Shown: positions 1 to 5,098 of the stretch, piece after piece | Layout of the letters: every line of letters begins with the position of its first letter | How positions within the stretch are numbered: the first letter of the stretch is position 1 | NCBI GenBank assembly: GCA_903932695.1 | Contig: CAIZGZ010000221.1 | Location: 1-5,098, forward strand | Reading direction: 5' to 3' | DNA from: an uncultured Actinomycetes bacterium | Lineage (GTDB): Bacteria > Actinomycetota > Actinomycetes > Nanopelagicales > Nanopelagicaceae | Length of the DNA stretch: 5,098 nucleotides | Program-made: the position numbers and the translations under genes | Notes under the pieces: model-generated | Told to the model about the DNA's origin: nothing | Seen by the model: only the letters and a program-made list of their open reading frames with translations | Databases searched by the model: none

Positions 1-612
1 ACCTGGACAGATTGCCATCAAATCACCAGAAATTAGTCGGCCGGTGATATCAACGACGTGGTTACCTGTCTCATCGTTAAAGAAATCCACGACTTCAAAG
101 TTCGGTTCCCAGGTGTAATGAGGGCTCTTCTGTAGGTATTCACGCAAACCACCTAATAGCATCACTGGCTCGACTGCGGCATCTTGCTTGCAGAGCAATC
201 CACCTTTAAACGATCCCTGGAGATTCGGTTCCAGGGCAACAATCTCTGCTTGGGTCAAGAGTGTGAATTCACGTTGCTGGGCATCAGTCATATTCGCAGC
301 TTCTGCCATCACATCAAATTCAGCCTCGTTGAGAGCGATAGTGAGGGAGTGTTGGGCCCTAAAGCCGATATTGGCTTCTGCGCCGATCTCGGCCCAGAGT
401 TGGCGCGCACGTAAAGCGACCTCGAGCTCTGGCCCCGCCTGTCGGCCACTTACCCAGATCAAGCCGAAATTTCGGACCGATGCGGATTGAGGCACCTGGT
501 CACGCTCAATGTGAACCACTCTGTATCCGGCCTTGATCGCAAGGACTGCGTGCATCGTTCCGACAATGCCACCACCGACAACGACAACGCTCTTTACAGA
601 CGACTGGCTCAT
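1..612 (-). CDS. FAD-dependent oxidoreductase, TIGR03364-like (N-terminal part, runs off left edge)
   Basis: The reverse frame from an ATG at 612-610 is open to position 1 and gives 204 residues without a stop. Near the N-terminus it has the Rossmann FAD-binding motif VVVVGGGIVG (residues 9-18, GxGxxG at 13/15/18). A second strand ending in HIERD follows, with Glu36 in the usual ribose-binding acidic position. The segment SVRNFGLIW (45-53) and the later CPG at the window edge resemble the DAO-superfamily (PF01266) subgroup TIGR03364. Members are about 370 residues as I recall, so a little over half is visible. Family knowledge: these are predicted amine or amino-acid oxidases that take electrons through FAD, and the subgroup was defined by gene linkage to phosphonatase-like enzymes and phosphonate transport. 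The substrate here is unknown, and no phosphonate gene lies in the window. The ATG at 612 is chosen because it sits just before the Rossmann strand. No good Shine-Dalgarno precedes it. It is divergent from the DUF3054 gene. Confidence 0.85.
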   Translation of the reverse strand, partial: MSQSSVKSVVVVGGGIVGTMHAVLAIKAGYRVVHIERDQVPQSASVRNFGLIWVSGRQAGPELEVALRARQLWAEIGAEANIGFRAQHSLTIALNEAEFDVMAEAANMTDAQQREFTLLTQAEIVALEPNLQGSFKGGLLCKQDAAVEPVMLLGGLREYLQKSPHYTWEPNFEVVDFFNDETGNHVVDITGRLISGDLMAICPG

Positions 613-620
613 AGTTTCGT

Positions 621-626
621 ATTAGA
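621..626 (-). promoter_or_regulatory. possible -10 element for the oxidoreductase gene
   Basis: Read on the minus strand this is TCTAAT, one mismatch from TATAAT. It would place transcription start about 6-8 bases downstream, at or just before the ATG at 612, giving a leaderless or nearly leaderless mRNA. The only purine-rich GGAG on this strand is 17 bases from the ATG, too far for a normal ribosome binding site. I see no convincing -35 hexamer at 16-18 bases. This is inference from position and a short match only. Confidence 0.25.
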
Positions 627-694
627 TCACTCCAACAACGCCACAAGGTAACGAAATGGTGTCCGTGGGATGAACGGAATTTTGGCCGTCGGAG

Positions 695-700
695 TAGAGT
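695..700 (+). promoter_or_regulatory. possible -10 element for the DUF3054-S51 unit
   Basis: TAGAGT fits the loose actinobacterial -10 pattern TANNNT. It would start transcription around 707-710, on or just before the ATG at 710, which would make the mRNA leaderless. An alternative reading is that the purines at 691-699 (GGAGTAGAG) form a weak ribosome binding site; the nearest GAG ends 10 bases before the ATG. A poor -35 candidate (TGAACG) lies at 671-676. The match is short and could be chance. Confidence 0.25.
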
Positions 701-709
701 TCAATAACT

Positions 710-1069
710 ATGAAAAAGACCGCCTTTCTACTCGATCTGCTCTTCATCGTGCTCTTTGTCGCCATTGGTCGCCACGCACACGAACACGGAATTACAGTGC
801 GAGGAATGGCATCGACCTTTTGGCCATTTGGGTCAGGGCTACTTGTCGGCTGGCTCTTGCTGCTTATTCTCAATCGCTCTGGCAGCACACCAAAAAATGG
901 CGCAGTTATTGTTTGCGTGACGGTTACCGTTGGAATGTTGCTTCGAGTCATCGCCGGCCAAGGGACCGCCCTCACCTTTATTCTCGTTGCGCTCACATTT
1001 CTATCGCTCTTCTTAATCGGCTGGCGCGCACTCTTCTCGATTATCCAACGACGCTTCTCGAATAACTAG
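710..1069 (+). CDS. DUF3054 family small integral membrane protein
   Basis: This is a 119-residue, strongly hydrophobic protein with four predicted membrane helices at about residues 4-20, 36-55, 63-81 and 87-108. Polar loops lie between them (RHAHEHG at 21-27, NRSGSTPKN at 55-63). The order of features matches DUF3054, an actinobacterial family: a Leu-Asp pair in helix 1, GRHAHEHG just after it, WPFGSGLLVGW (38-48) at helix 2, GMLLRVIAGQGTA (75-87), and GWRAL (104-108) ending helix 4. The length is typical of the family. The function of DUF3054 is unknown, and nothing here identifies a substrate or partner. The start at 710 is chosen because helix 1 begins directly after MKKT, a normal membrane-protein N-terminus. 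The stop is 5 bases before the next ATG, so co-transcription with the S51-type gene is likely. Confidence 0.85.
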   Translation: MKKTAFLLDLLFIVLFVAIGRHAHEHGITVRGMASTFWPFGSGLLVGWLLLLILNRSGSTPKNGAVIVCVTVTVGMLLRVIAGQGTALTFILVALTFLSLFLIGWRALFSIIQRRFSNN

Positions 1070-1074
1070 CCCTC

Positions 1075-1782
1075 ATGAAACAACATGGCCGCGTCGCACT
1101 AGTGGGTTCTGGTGAATATCTGCCGGTGATGCAGGAGTTCGAGGAATCACTTCTCGCTGCTGGTTCATCGCGCAAGTACGTGCAGTTAGCGACCGCTGCC
1201 GGTCAAGAGAGCACCAATCGCTTGGCTTATTGGGAGCGAATTGGCCGAGAGCAGCGCGAACGAATTGGGGCCGATCAAGTATTTCTTCCGGTCTTCACTC
1301 GCGAAGATGCCATGAACGAAGAGTTGGCAAAAGAGATAGATGGCGCAGGGCTGATCTACCTCAGTGGTGGCGATCCCCATTTTTTAGCTCAAACGCTCTT
1401 TGATACTCCGGTATGGCGCGCAATCGAAGCCAACTGGCGTGCTGGTTCGTCTCTTGCCGGTTGTAGCGCTGGCGCGATGGCGATGGGCCCGGATATTCCA
1501 AATTTTCGCAAGATGAAGAGTGAAGGTTCGCAGGGGCTCGGCCTCGTTACCCATATTCGCACTATCCCCCATTACAACAAATTCTTTAAATGGATACCGG
1601 ATAGCGCAGCAGAGCTATTTCTAAAAGCGCCGGCTGGAATTTCGATTGTCGGTATCGACGAAGATACCGCGATCTATAGCGATGATCTTGAGAGCTGGAC
1701 GGTTCACGGTGTTGCTAGCGCTCACGTGCTTTCTAAGGATCACTCCGCTAAGTACGTCGACGGAGATACCTTCAAGGTTTAA
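1075..1782 (+). CDS. peptidase S51 / cyanophycinase-like protein (type 1 glutamine amidotransferase-like fold)
   Basis: A 235-residue protein, close to the usual length of S51 dipeptidase E relatives. It starts with a beta strand and turn, RVALVGSGEYLP (6-17), typical of this fold. It has the family's GGD motif in YLSGGDP (95-101) and a nucleophile elbow LAGCSAGAMAMG (127-138) with Ser131 as the expected nucleophile. His166 in IPHYNKF and Glu196 in GIDEDTA sit where the family's His and Glu are found, so a Ser-His-Glu set looks intact. Family knowledge: S51 enzymes include Asp-specific dipeptidase (PepE) and cyanophycinase. Many actinobacterial homologues are annotated only as type 1 glutamine amidotransferase-like. 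Dipeptidase or isopeptidase activity is plausible, but the substrate cannot be read from the sequence. There is no signal peptide, so it is probably cytoplasmic. No Shine-Dalgarno precedes the ATG; translation may be coupled to the DUF3054 gene 5 bases upstream. Confidence 0.85.
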   Translation: MKQHGRVALVGSGEYLPVMQEFEESLLAAGSSRKYVQLATAAGQESTNRLAYWERIGREQRERIGADQVFLPVFTREDAMNEELAKEIDGAGLIYLSGGDPHFLAQTLFDTPVWRAIEANWRAGSSLAGCSAGAMAMGPDIPNFRKMKSEGSQGLGLVTHIRTIPHYNKFFKWIPDSAAELFLKAPAGISIVGIDEDTAIYSDDLESWTVHGVASAHVLSKDHSAKYVDGDTFKV

Positions 1783-1797
1783 CGTAGAGGCGAACTC
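1783..1797. other. 15-bp convergent junction without a visible terminator
   Basis: The TAA of the S51-type gene ends at 1782, and the TAG of the giant minus-strand gene occupies 1798-1800. Only a 3-bp stem (GAG/CTC) can be drawn here and there is no T-run on either strand, so a classical intrinsic terminator is absent. Transcripts from both sides probably extend into the opposite gene. Confidence 0.6.
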
Positions 1798-4700
1798 CTA
1801 TTTGACCCAAATTTCGACACGGCGATTGGCTGCATATGCTGATTTTGAGGTGCCGACCACTGCCGGCTTGGTTGCGGCAAACCAGCCAATTTTAATCACT
1901 TTGCCTTTCAGCAAAGGCAGGATGTAATCCCTCACCGCGATGGCACGATCTTTGGAAAGCAACGAGTTGTTAACGCCGGTCTGAGAATCGCTATTTCCAT
2001 AGAGCAAGACTGTGTGGTTCGTCATTGAGTTGAGTCGTGCAGCCAGCAGAGAAAGCGAAGACTTCGCGGTATTTGAGAGCGCTGTAGACCCCAGAGCAAA
2101 ATGCACCGTTCCTAACTTTGACATTTCGTGAGTAGGTTGTGTGTTCGCGACAGAGGGAGGGGAGCTGACAGTAGGGGCAGGTGTCAGAATTGGAGTAGAG
2201 CTCGGTACCGTGACAGGCATTGATGAACTCGACTCAAGGTAGCTAAATTGCAGTGAATCAAGCACTGGTGCACAACCATCGTAAATTGTTAGTGTCACTG
2301 AACCGGCTGAATGGGCTGGCAACATAAACGAAAGTAGGGAGCTAGTTACAGTCCAAGACCCGAGCGGCAATGGTGTGGCATCAATAAAGATATTCGAGAC
2401 ACGGCAGAGAGTCTCATCAAAGTGACCCGTAACTAATTCCTTAACCCCGCCTAAGGTTGAACCAGACGATGGAGCGATAGCGATAATCGAGTCGGTTTGT
2501 GCTCTCACTTGTACAGAATTTCCAGAGTTACCGCTCTGAGCTGGCGGATTACCGATGAGCAACACTGGATCGGTTGTGATGGGGACGGTAACGGTTCCTA
2601 CCTGTGTAGCAGTTGCAAGTGTCGCTAATTGCCCACCGCTTACACCATAAACAATTGTGCCTACCTGAATCTGACTATTAGTGATCACCATCGTGATTGG
2701 GTTTGGGCCAGTGACGGGTGGCACGGTGCCAGTCGCCGTTAGCCAAGATAAAACGAGCGAGAGAAAGTAGGTATTTGTGTTGGGAACGATATTGCTGAGC
2801 GATGAGATGTCACCCAGCGCATAGAGTTTTGCCGTAGCACCATCAGGAAGAGCATTGATCGGAATTGTGACCGTTCCGCTACTCGATGCCGTAGTAAATG
2901 TTCCGCTCGCTCCAATACCGGTATGAATTGGAAAGGTTGCCAGAAGGGTTAATGCACTTGAAGGAGCGTTGGCGAGAGAGTTTTGTACCCATTGAGCATA
3001 GAGCGTGACCGAGTTGTCAGGCATTGTGAAGGATGAGCCAGTAGCAGCATAGCTAGCCCCGGAACCATCAGCTGCTGTATTCCATCCCGTGAAGGTGAAT
3101 CCGTCACGCGTGAGGGAACCTGAGTTGTTCAATACATTCACTGTTGTCCCAAACGGATAAGGCGAAGCACTGTCAACTGGGACAGTTCCGGTAATCGCCC
3201 CATTGGGGCTGTATGTAACGGTATTTGTATCGGTCGTGAATGAGGCCGAAAAAGCAAGATTTGTAAGAAGATTTGTATCGGTTCGAGTTGCTACGGTAGA
3301 ACTATCGCTCCAGTTTGTGAAGTGATAGCCGGCAGAAGGCAGTGCAATTACAGCTGTGCCGCTTCCACCATAACTAACAGATTGCGATGCTGTTCCCGAA
3401 ATACTTCCACCAGGTCCGGCAGAGTATGTAAGAGAAAATGTTTGTGGTTGAAAGGCCGCTGTAAGCGTGTGACTGCTCGCCACATTGGAGAAGGTGTAGC
3501 CGTTGGCTATTGCGCTACTGAGCGTCGGTGTGGTGAGAGATGAGAGCGAAGTGCCATCGACCGTTATCGTCTCAACTGAGTACCCGGTAGTTGGTGTAAA
3601 GGTAAAGAGTTGGCTTGAACCGGAATTCACCGATGTGGTTCCCGGTGAAATGCTTCCGTTGGATCCCTGCGTGACTGTAATGGAGTAGACCGCAGTTACC
3701 GTAAACGCGGATGCGCCAGTAACTGAACCAGTGGAGGCGTTTACGACCACATCCTTTACTCCGACAGTATTTGCCGGAATATTGATGACGATCGAGTTTG
3801 CGCTAGTACTTACGATTGTTGCTTGAACGCCACCAATCGTCACACTAGTTGCGGTAGTGAAACCCGCACCAGTGATTGTCGCGGTTCCCCCTCCAGTTGT
3901 GAGGGCAGTTGTCGGACTAATCGAAGTAAATGTTGGAGCTGGATTGCCAGGTCCTGGTGGTGGCGTCGCGGCTGCCGACTCGTAAAATTTACTGTTCGAG
4001 TAGTCACCCATCAAATATGCACCAGTGACATTGTTGCGACCAAGATACGTCGCGTTAGATAAACTGCTATCTGACCCTGTAAGCGGGGAATTAATGGGGC
4101 AATTAGTTGGAGAAACGCCGCTCGAAGCAAGACAGCTACCGCTTCCACTCTCACCGTTAAAAACCAAATAAGAAGGGGAACCTGAAGCTAGCGCCCATAC
4201 TTTATAGGCGTTTGCGAAGTGAATCTCGTAGAGGTATGTACCGTCGGTTGAGATACCGTGGTCGTCGCTTGGCCAACCTGAATCGGCATCCGCAAGAATG
4301 ATGTCTTCGGAGAAAGTTGGCACAACACTGGCACCGCTCCCCGCGAGAGTGTAGAGCCTCAGAACTTTGCAATACATGCCCGATGGACATTGACCCGCAC
4401 CTGTACCTGTTGGCAAACTTTGATTCGGAGCACTCACCGCGCCAATTCGACCATCCGGAAAATCGATGAGGTTTCCTTGTAACCATAGGCCGCCTTGGAT
4501 AAATGGCTTAGCACCTGGCAAGTTAATGACGTGGAGAGTCCAATTGGACATATCGATGCAGTCAAGGCTCGTACTGTTTCCAGTATCCGGTCGTATAAAA
4601 ATGCAGCCTGCGCTATAGGCCAGCGCTCGGTTATTGAGGGCAATTACACTGAGGTTTGTGATGCTATGCACCGCAACGACAGCTCCAGCCATTGTTACTT

Positions 4701-5098
4701 GGCATAGTTCGGAACTGTTTACGCTTGACCGATAATAAACATAAGTACCATCGGAAGTAATTCCTCGAATCTGTGAGCCTGAGCAATCAGTTCCGTTCGA
4801 AATGCCATTGGTCGTTGTTAGATTGACAATCGATCCGCTCGATCCAATAAGCCGCGCCGATGCTGGAATCTGCCAATCAGCGTAAAGAGTGAGGCTAGTC
4901 GCGATAGTAAAAGTTCCGGTCCCAGGGGTATAGGTAGTACCCGATCCATCGGGTGCGGAATTCCAACCAAGAAAAGTGAAGCCAGCTCGGGCAAGGTTGC
5001 CGGTATTAGAAGCAACCGTTACCAAATCTCCGGAATTGTAATTACCGACGGCTGGGACGGTTCCCGACACGTAGCCTGTTTGAAATTGTGAGCTGTTG
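1798..5098 (-). CDS. giant secreted InlB-repeat / IPT-TIG / OmpA-domain surface protein (N-terminus beyond right edge)
   Basis: The reverse frame is open from the right edge to a TAG at 1800-1798, giving 1099 complete codons (residue 1 here is codon 5097-5095). In order: partial Flg_new repeat (1-75), cysteine-rich propeller-like module (76-377), Pro hinge, IPT/TIG (386-469), two divergent InlB B-repeats (470-552, 553-623), Flg_new repeat (624-704), unrecognised beta-rich module (705-854), TIG-like domain (869-954), Ser/Pro/Thr linker (955-991), OmpA-like domain (994-1099). The protein is rich in Ser, Thr, Gly, Asn and Val, as in extracellular stalk proteins. A GTG at 5070 is not the start, because the first repeat continues upstream of it in frame (NSSQFQTGY) and no signal peptide follows it. 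Likely role: a cell-wall-attached surface protein for adhesion or ligand binding. This is inferred from the architecture; the ligand is unknown. Confidence 0.85.
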   Translation of the reverse strand, partial: NSSQFQTGYVSGTVPAVGNYNSGDLVTVASNTGNLARAGFTFLGWNSAPDGSGTTYTPGTGTFTIATSLTLYADWQIPASARLIGSSGSIVNLTTTNGISNGTDCSGSQIRGITSDGTYVYYRSSVNSSELCQVTMAGAVVAVHSITNLSVIALNNRALAYSAGCIFIRPDTGNSTSLDCIDMSNWTLHVINLPGAKPFIQGGLWLQGNLIDFPDGRIGAVSAPNQSLPTGTGAGQCPSGMYCKVLRLYTLAGSGASVVPTFSEDIILADADSGWPSDDHGISTDGTYLYEIHFANAYKVWALASGSPSYLVFNGESGSGSCLASSGVSPTNCPINSPLTGSDSSLSNATYLGRNNVTGAYLMGDYSNSKFYESAAATPPPGPGNPAPTFTSISPTTALTTGGGTATITGAGFTTATSVTIGGVQATIVSTSANSIVINIPANTVGVKDVVVNASTGSVTGASAFTVTAVYSITVTQGSNGSISPGTTSVNSGSSQLFTFTPTTGYSVETITVDGTSLSSLTTPTLSSAIANGYTFSNVASSHTLTAAFQPQTFSLTYSAGPGGSISGTASQSVSYGGSGTAVIALPSAGYHFTNWSDSSTVATRTDTNLLTNLAFSASFTTDTNTVTYSPNGAITGTVPVDSASPYPFGTTVNVLNNSGSLTRDGFTFTGWNTAADGSGASYAATGSSFTMPDNSVTLYAQWVQNSLANAPSSALTLLATFPIHTGIGASGTFTTASSSGTVTIPINALPDGATAKLYALGDISSLSNIVPNTNTYFLSLVLSWLTATGTVPPVTGPNPITMVITNSQIQVGTIVYGVSGGQLATLATATQVGTVTVPITTDPVLLIGNPPAQSGNSGNSVQVRAQTDSIIAIAPSSGSTLGGVKELVTGHFDETLCRVSNIFIDATPLPLGSWTVTSSLLSFMLPAHSAGSVTLTIYDGCAPVLDSLQFSYLESSSSMPVTVPSSTPILTPAPTVSSPPSVANTQPTHEMSKLGTVHFALGSTALSNTAKSSLSLLAARLNSMTNHTVLLYGNSDSQTGVNNSLLSKDRAIAVRDYILPLLKGKVIKIGWFAATKPAVVGTSKSAYAANRRVEIWVK
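1801..2118 (-). other. OmpA-like peptidoglycan-binding domain (C-terminal)
   Basis: The last 106 residues match the OmpA C-terminal family (PF00691). They show VHFALGSTAL at the start, GNSDSQTG, then NNSLLSKDRAIAVRDYI, and a closing NRRVEIWV. Asp1037 and Arg1051 match the pair that holds the diaminopimelate of peptidoglycan in OmpA, with one residue less between them than in the OmpA sequence I compared from memory. The domain probably attaches the protein to the wall without covalent linkage. No LPXTG motif or C-terminal membrane helix follows. Confidence 0.88.
2125..2235 (-). other. Ser/Pro/Thr-rich linker before the OmpA domain
   Basis: Thirty-seven residues composed almost entirely of Ser, Pro, Thr, Val and Ala, with no Lys or Arg. 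Such linkers commonly span the cell wall or separate a wall-binding domain from exposed domains. Glycosylation is possible but not shown. Confidence 0.7.
2236..2493 (-). other. IPT/TIG-like domain 2 of the giant protein
   Basis: It opens with IIAIAPSSGSTLGGVKELVTG and continues with FIDATPL, a strand ending SFMLPAHSAGSVTLTIYDG, and a closing LQFSYLE. The P-x-x-G-x-x-x-GG opening and the LPAHSAG-x-V-x-L-x-I end fit a divergent TIG domain. Cys898 and Cys942 are the only other cysteines in the protein and could bridge two strands. Confidence 0.65.
2536..2985 (-). other. unrecognised beta-rich module of the giant protein
   Basis: About 150 residues between the second Flg_new repeat and the second TIG-like domain. 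It contains alternating strand-like stretches (GTVTIPINALPDGATAKLYAL, ITMVITNSQIQVGTIVYGV, GTVTVPITTDPVLLIGNPP) and no cysteine. The sequence GTVT(I/V)PI occurs at both its start and its end. I do not recognise a family; an immunoglobulin-like fold would be a reasonable guess only. Confidence 0.4.
2986..3228 (-). repeat. Listeria-Bacteroides (Flg_new) repeat, copy 2, complete
   Basis: A full unit of about 81 residues: NTVTYSPNGAITGTVP, then GTTVNV, NNSGSL, DGFTFTGWNTAADGSG, and SVTLYAQW at the end. This is close to the family consensus (PF09479). It makes the incomplete copy at the right edge easy to recognise. Confidence 0.9.
3229..3441 (-). repeat. divergent InlB B-repeat, copy 2
   Basis: It has a FSLTYSAGPGGSISG start, SVSYGGSGTAVIALPSAGYHFTNW as its centre, and ends LAFSASF. 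It is shorter than copy 1 and carries the W-x-D/S element of the InlB-like subgroup. It follows copy 1 directly with no linker. Confidence 0.8.
3442..3690 (-). repeat. divergent InlB B-repeat, copy 1
   Basis: The segment opens with VYSITVTQGSNGSISPG, continues with FTFTPTTGYSVETITVDG and ends with a SHTLTAAF strand. This is the pattern of divergent InlB B-repeat domains (PF18998 type): a GSNGSISPG turn, a GY-x-V-x-x-I-x-VDG centre and a final T-x-x-x-x-F. Confidence 0.8.
3691..3942 (-). other. IPT/TIG domain 1 of the giant protein
   Basis: It begins PTFTSISPTTALTTGG and continues TATITGAGF, then VTIGG, a strand ending VINIPA, and a final VKDVVV strand. This is the standard IPT/TIG (PF01833) pattern: P-x-I-x-x-x-x-P, GG, I-x-G-x-G-F, V-x-I-G-G, PA, G-x-x-V-V-V. 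It follows a proline-rich hinge (about 3935-3972). Such immunoglobulin-like domains are common as stalk units of bacterial surface proteins. Confidence 0.85.
3967..4872 (-). other. cysteine-rich beta-propeller-like module of the giant protein
   Basis: About 300 residues that match no family I can name. They hold eight of the ten cysteines seen in the protein (105, 132, 165, 180, 237, 243, 322, 333), an even number that suits disulfides in an exported domain. A blade-like motif occurs twice: GITSDGTYVY (112-121, positions 4735-4764) and GISTDGTYLY (281-290, positions 4228-4257). Between them, strand-turn stretches such as NRALAYSAGCIFIR and GGLWLQGNLIDF also look like propeller blades. The propeller fold is inference; the repeated motif and the cysteine cluster are seen directly. 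Confidence 0.5.
4873..5098 (-). repeat. Listeria-Bacteroides (Flg_new) repeat, copy 1, partial
   Basis: Protein-level repeat inside the giant gene. It shows the family's sequence of features: GTVP, a Tyr-x-x-Gly turn, Val-Thr-Val, NTGNL, GFTFLGWNS, DGSGTTY, and TLYADW at the end. The repeat's first strand is cut off by the window edge. Copy 2 lies at 2986-3228. The two share the GFTF-x-GWN core and the LYA-x-W end, but differ widely at the DNA level. Confidence 0.85.

Larger units (their letters stand above)
613..709. promoter_or_regulatory. divergent intergenic spacer, likely carrying both promoters
   Basis: These 97 bases separate the 5' ends of the minus-strand oxidoreductase and the plus-strand DUF3054 gene. 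Promoters for both units should lie here unless they start inside the opposite gene. I found no clear palindromic operator or riboswitch-like structure in it. The longer overlapping frames that cross it are shadows of the flanking genes. Confidence 0.5.

Noticed and set aside
184..490. Two plus-strand frames within the oxidoreductase
   Set aside because: They lie opposite a well-conserved FAD-binding coding frame and show no domain features of their own.
622..996. Minus-strand 124-residue frame opposite the DUF3054 gene
   Set aside because: The plus-strand frame has four good membrane helices and family motifs. The opposite frame has no recognisable domain, and its 3' end falls in the divergent spacer.
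670..1065. Plus-strand 131-residue frame overlapping DUF3054
   Set aside because: It is a shifted-frame shadow rich in Arg, Ser and His with no family features. The frame at 710-1069 explains the region.
1783..1797. Intrinsic bidirectional terminator between the convergent genes
   Set aside because: Only a 3-bp stem can be formed, and there is no T-run.
5068..5070. GTG as the start codon of the giant gene
   Set aside because: The frame stays open to the window edge and the Flg_new repeat extends upstream of it. No signal peptide follows, although the protein is clearly of exported type.
2986..5098. DNA-level tandem repeats that could drive recombination between the two Flg_new copies
   Set aside because: The copies agree in protein motifs, but their DNA differs widely and no long identical stretch was seen.

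Overview
The window holds four protein-coding genes and almost no free intergenic DNA. Two genes run off the edges: an FAD-dependent oxidoreductase on the left, and a very long secreted repeat protein on the right. I saw no RNA gene, insertion sequence, CRISPR array or phage gene.

Organism: base composition looks close to balanced. A DUF3054 membrane protein next to a small S51-type protein, compact spacing, and starts without clear Shine-Dalgarno sequences all suggest a streamlined actinobacterium. Freshwater planktonic lineages such as Nanopelagicales (acI) would fit, and these often carry InlB-repeat/OmpA-type surface proteins. This assignment is inference; no marker gene is present.

Layout: positions 1-612 (minus) encode the N-terminal 204 residues of a DAO-type FAD oxidoreductase resembling TIGR03364. 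A 97-bp divergent spacer (613-709) separates it from a plus-strand pair. That pair is a four-helix DUF3054 membrane protein (710-1069) followed after 5 bp by an S51/cyanophycinase-like Ser-hydrolase family protein (1075-1782). Only 15 bp further on, the convergent giant gene ends. It occupies 1798-5098 (minus) and stays open past the right edge, so at least 1099 residues are present and the N-terminus is missing.

The giant protein is the main point of interest. From N to C it reads: Listeria-Bacteroides (Flg_new) repeat, a cysteine-rich beta-propeller-like module, IPT/TIG, two divergent InlB B-repeats, a second Flg_new repeat, an unrecognised beta-rich module, a second TIG-like domain, a Ser/Pro/Thr linker, and an OmpA-like peptidoglycan-binding domain. 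It looks like a wall-attached stalk carrying a disulfide-stabilised outer module. No functional link between it and the other three genes is visible. The DUF3054 and S51 genes are probably co-transcribed.
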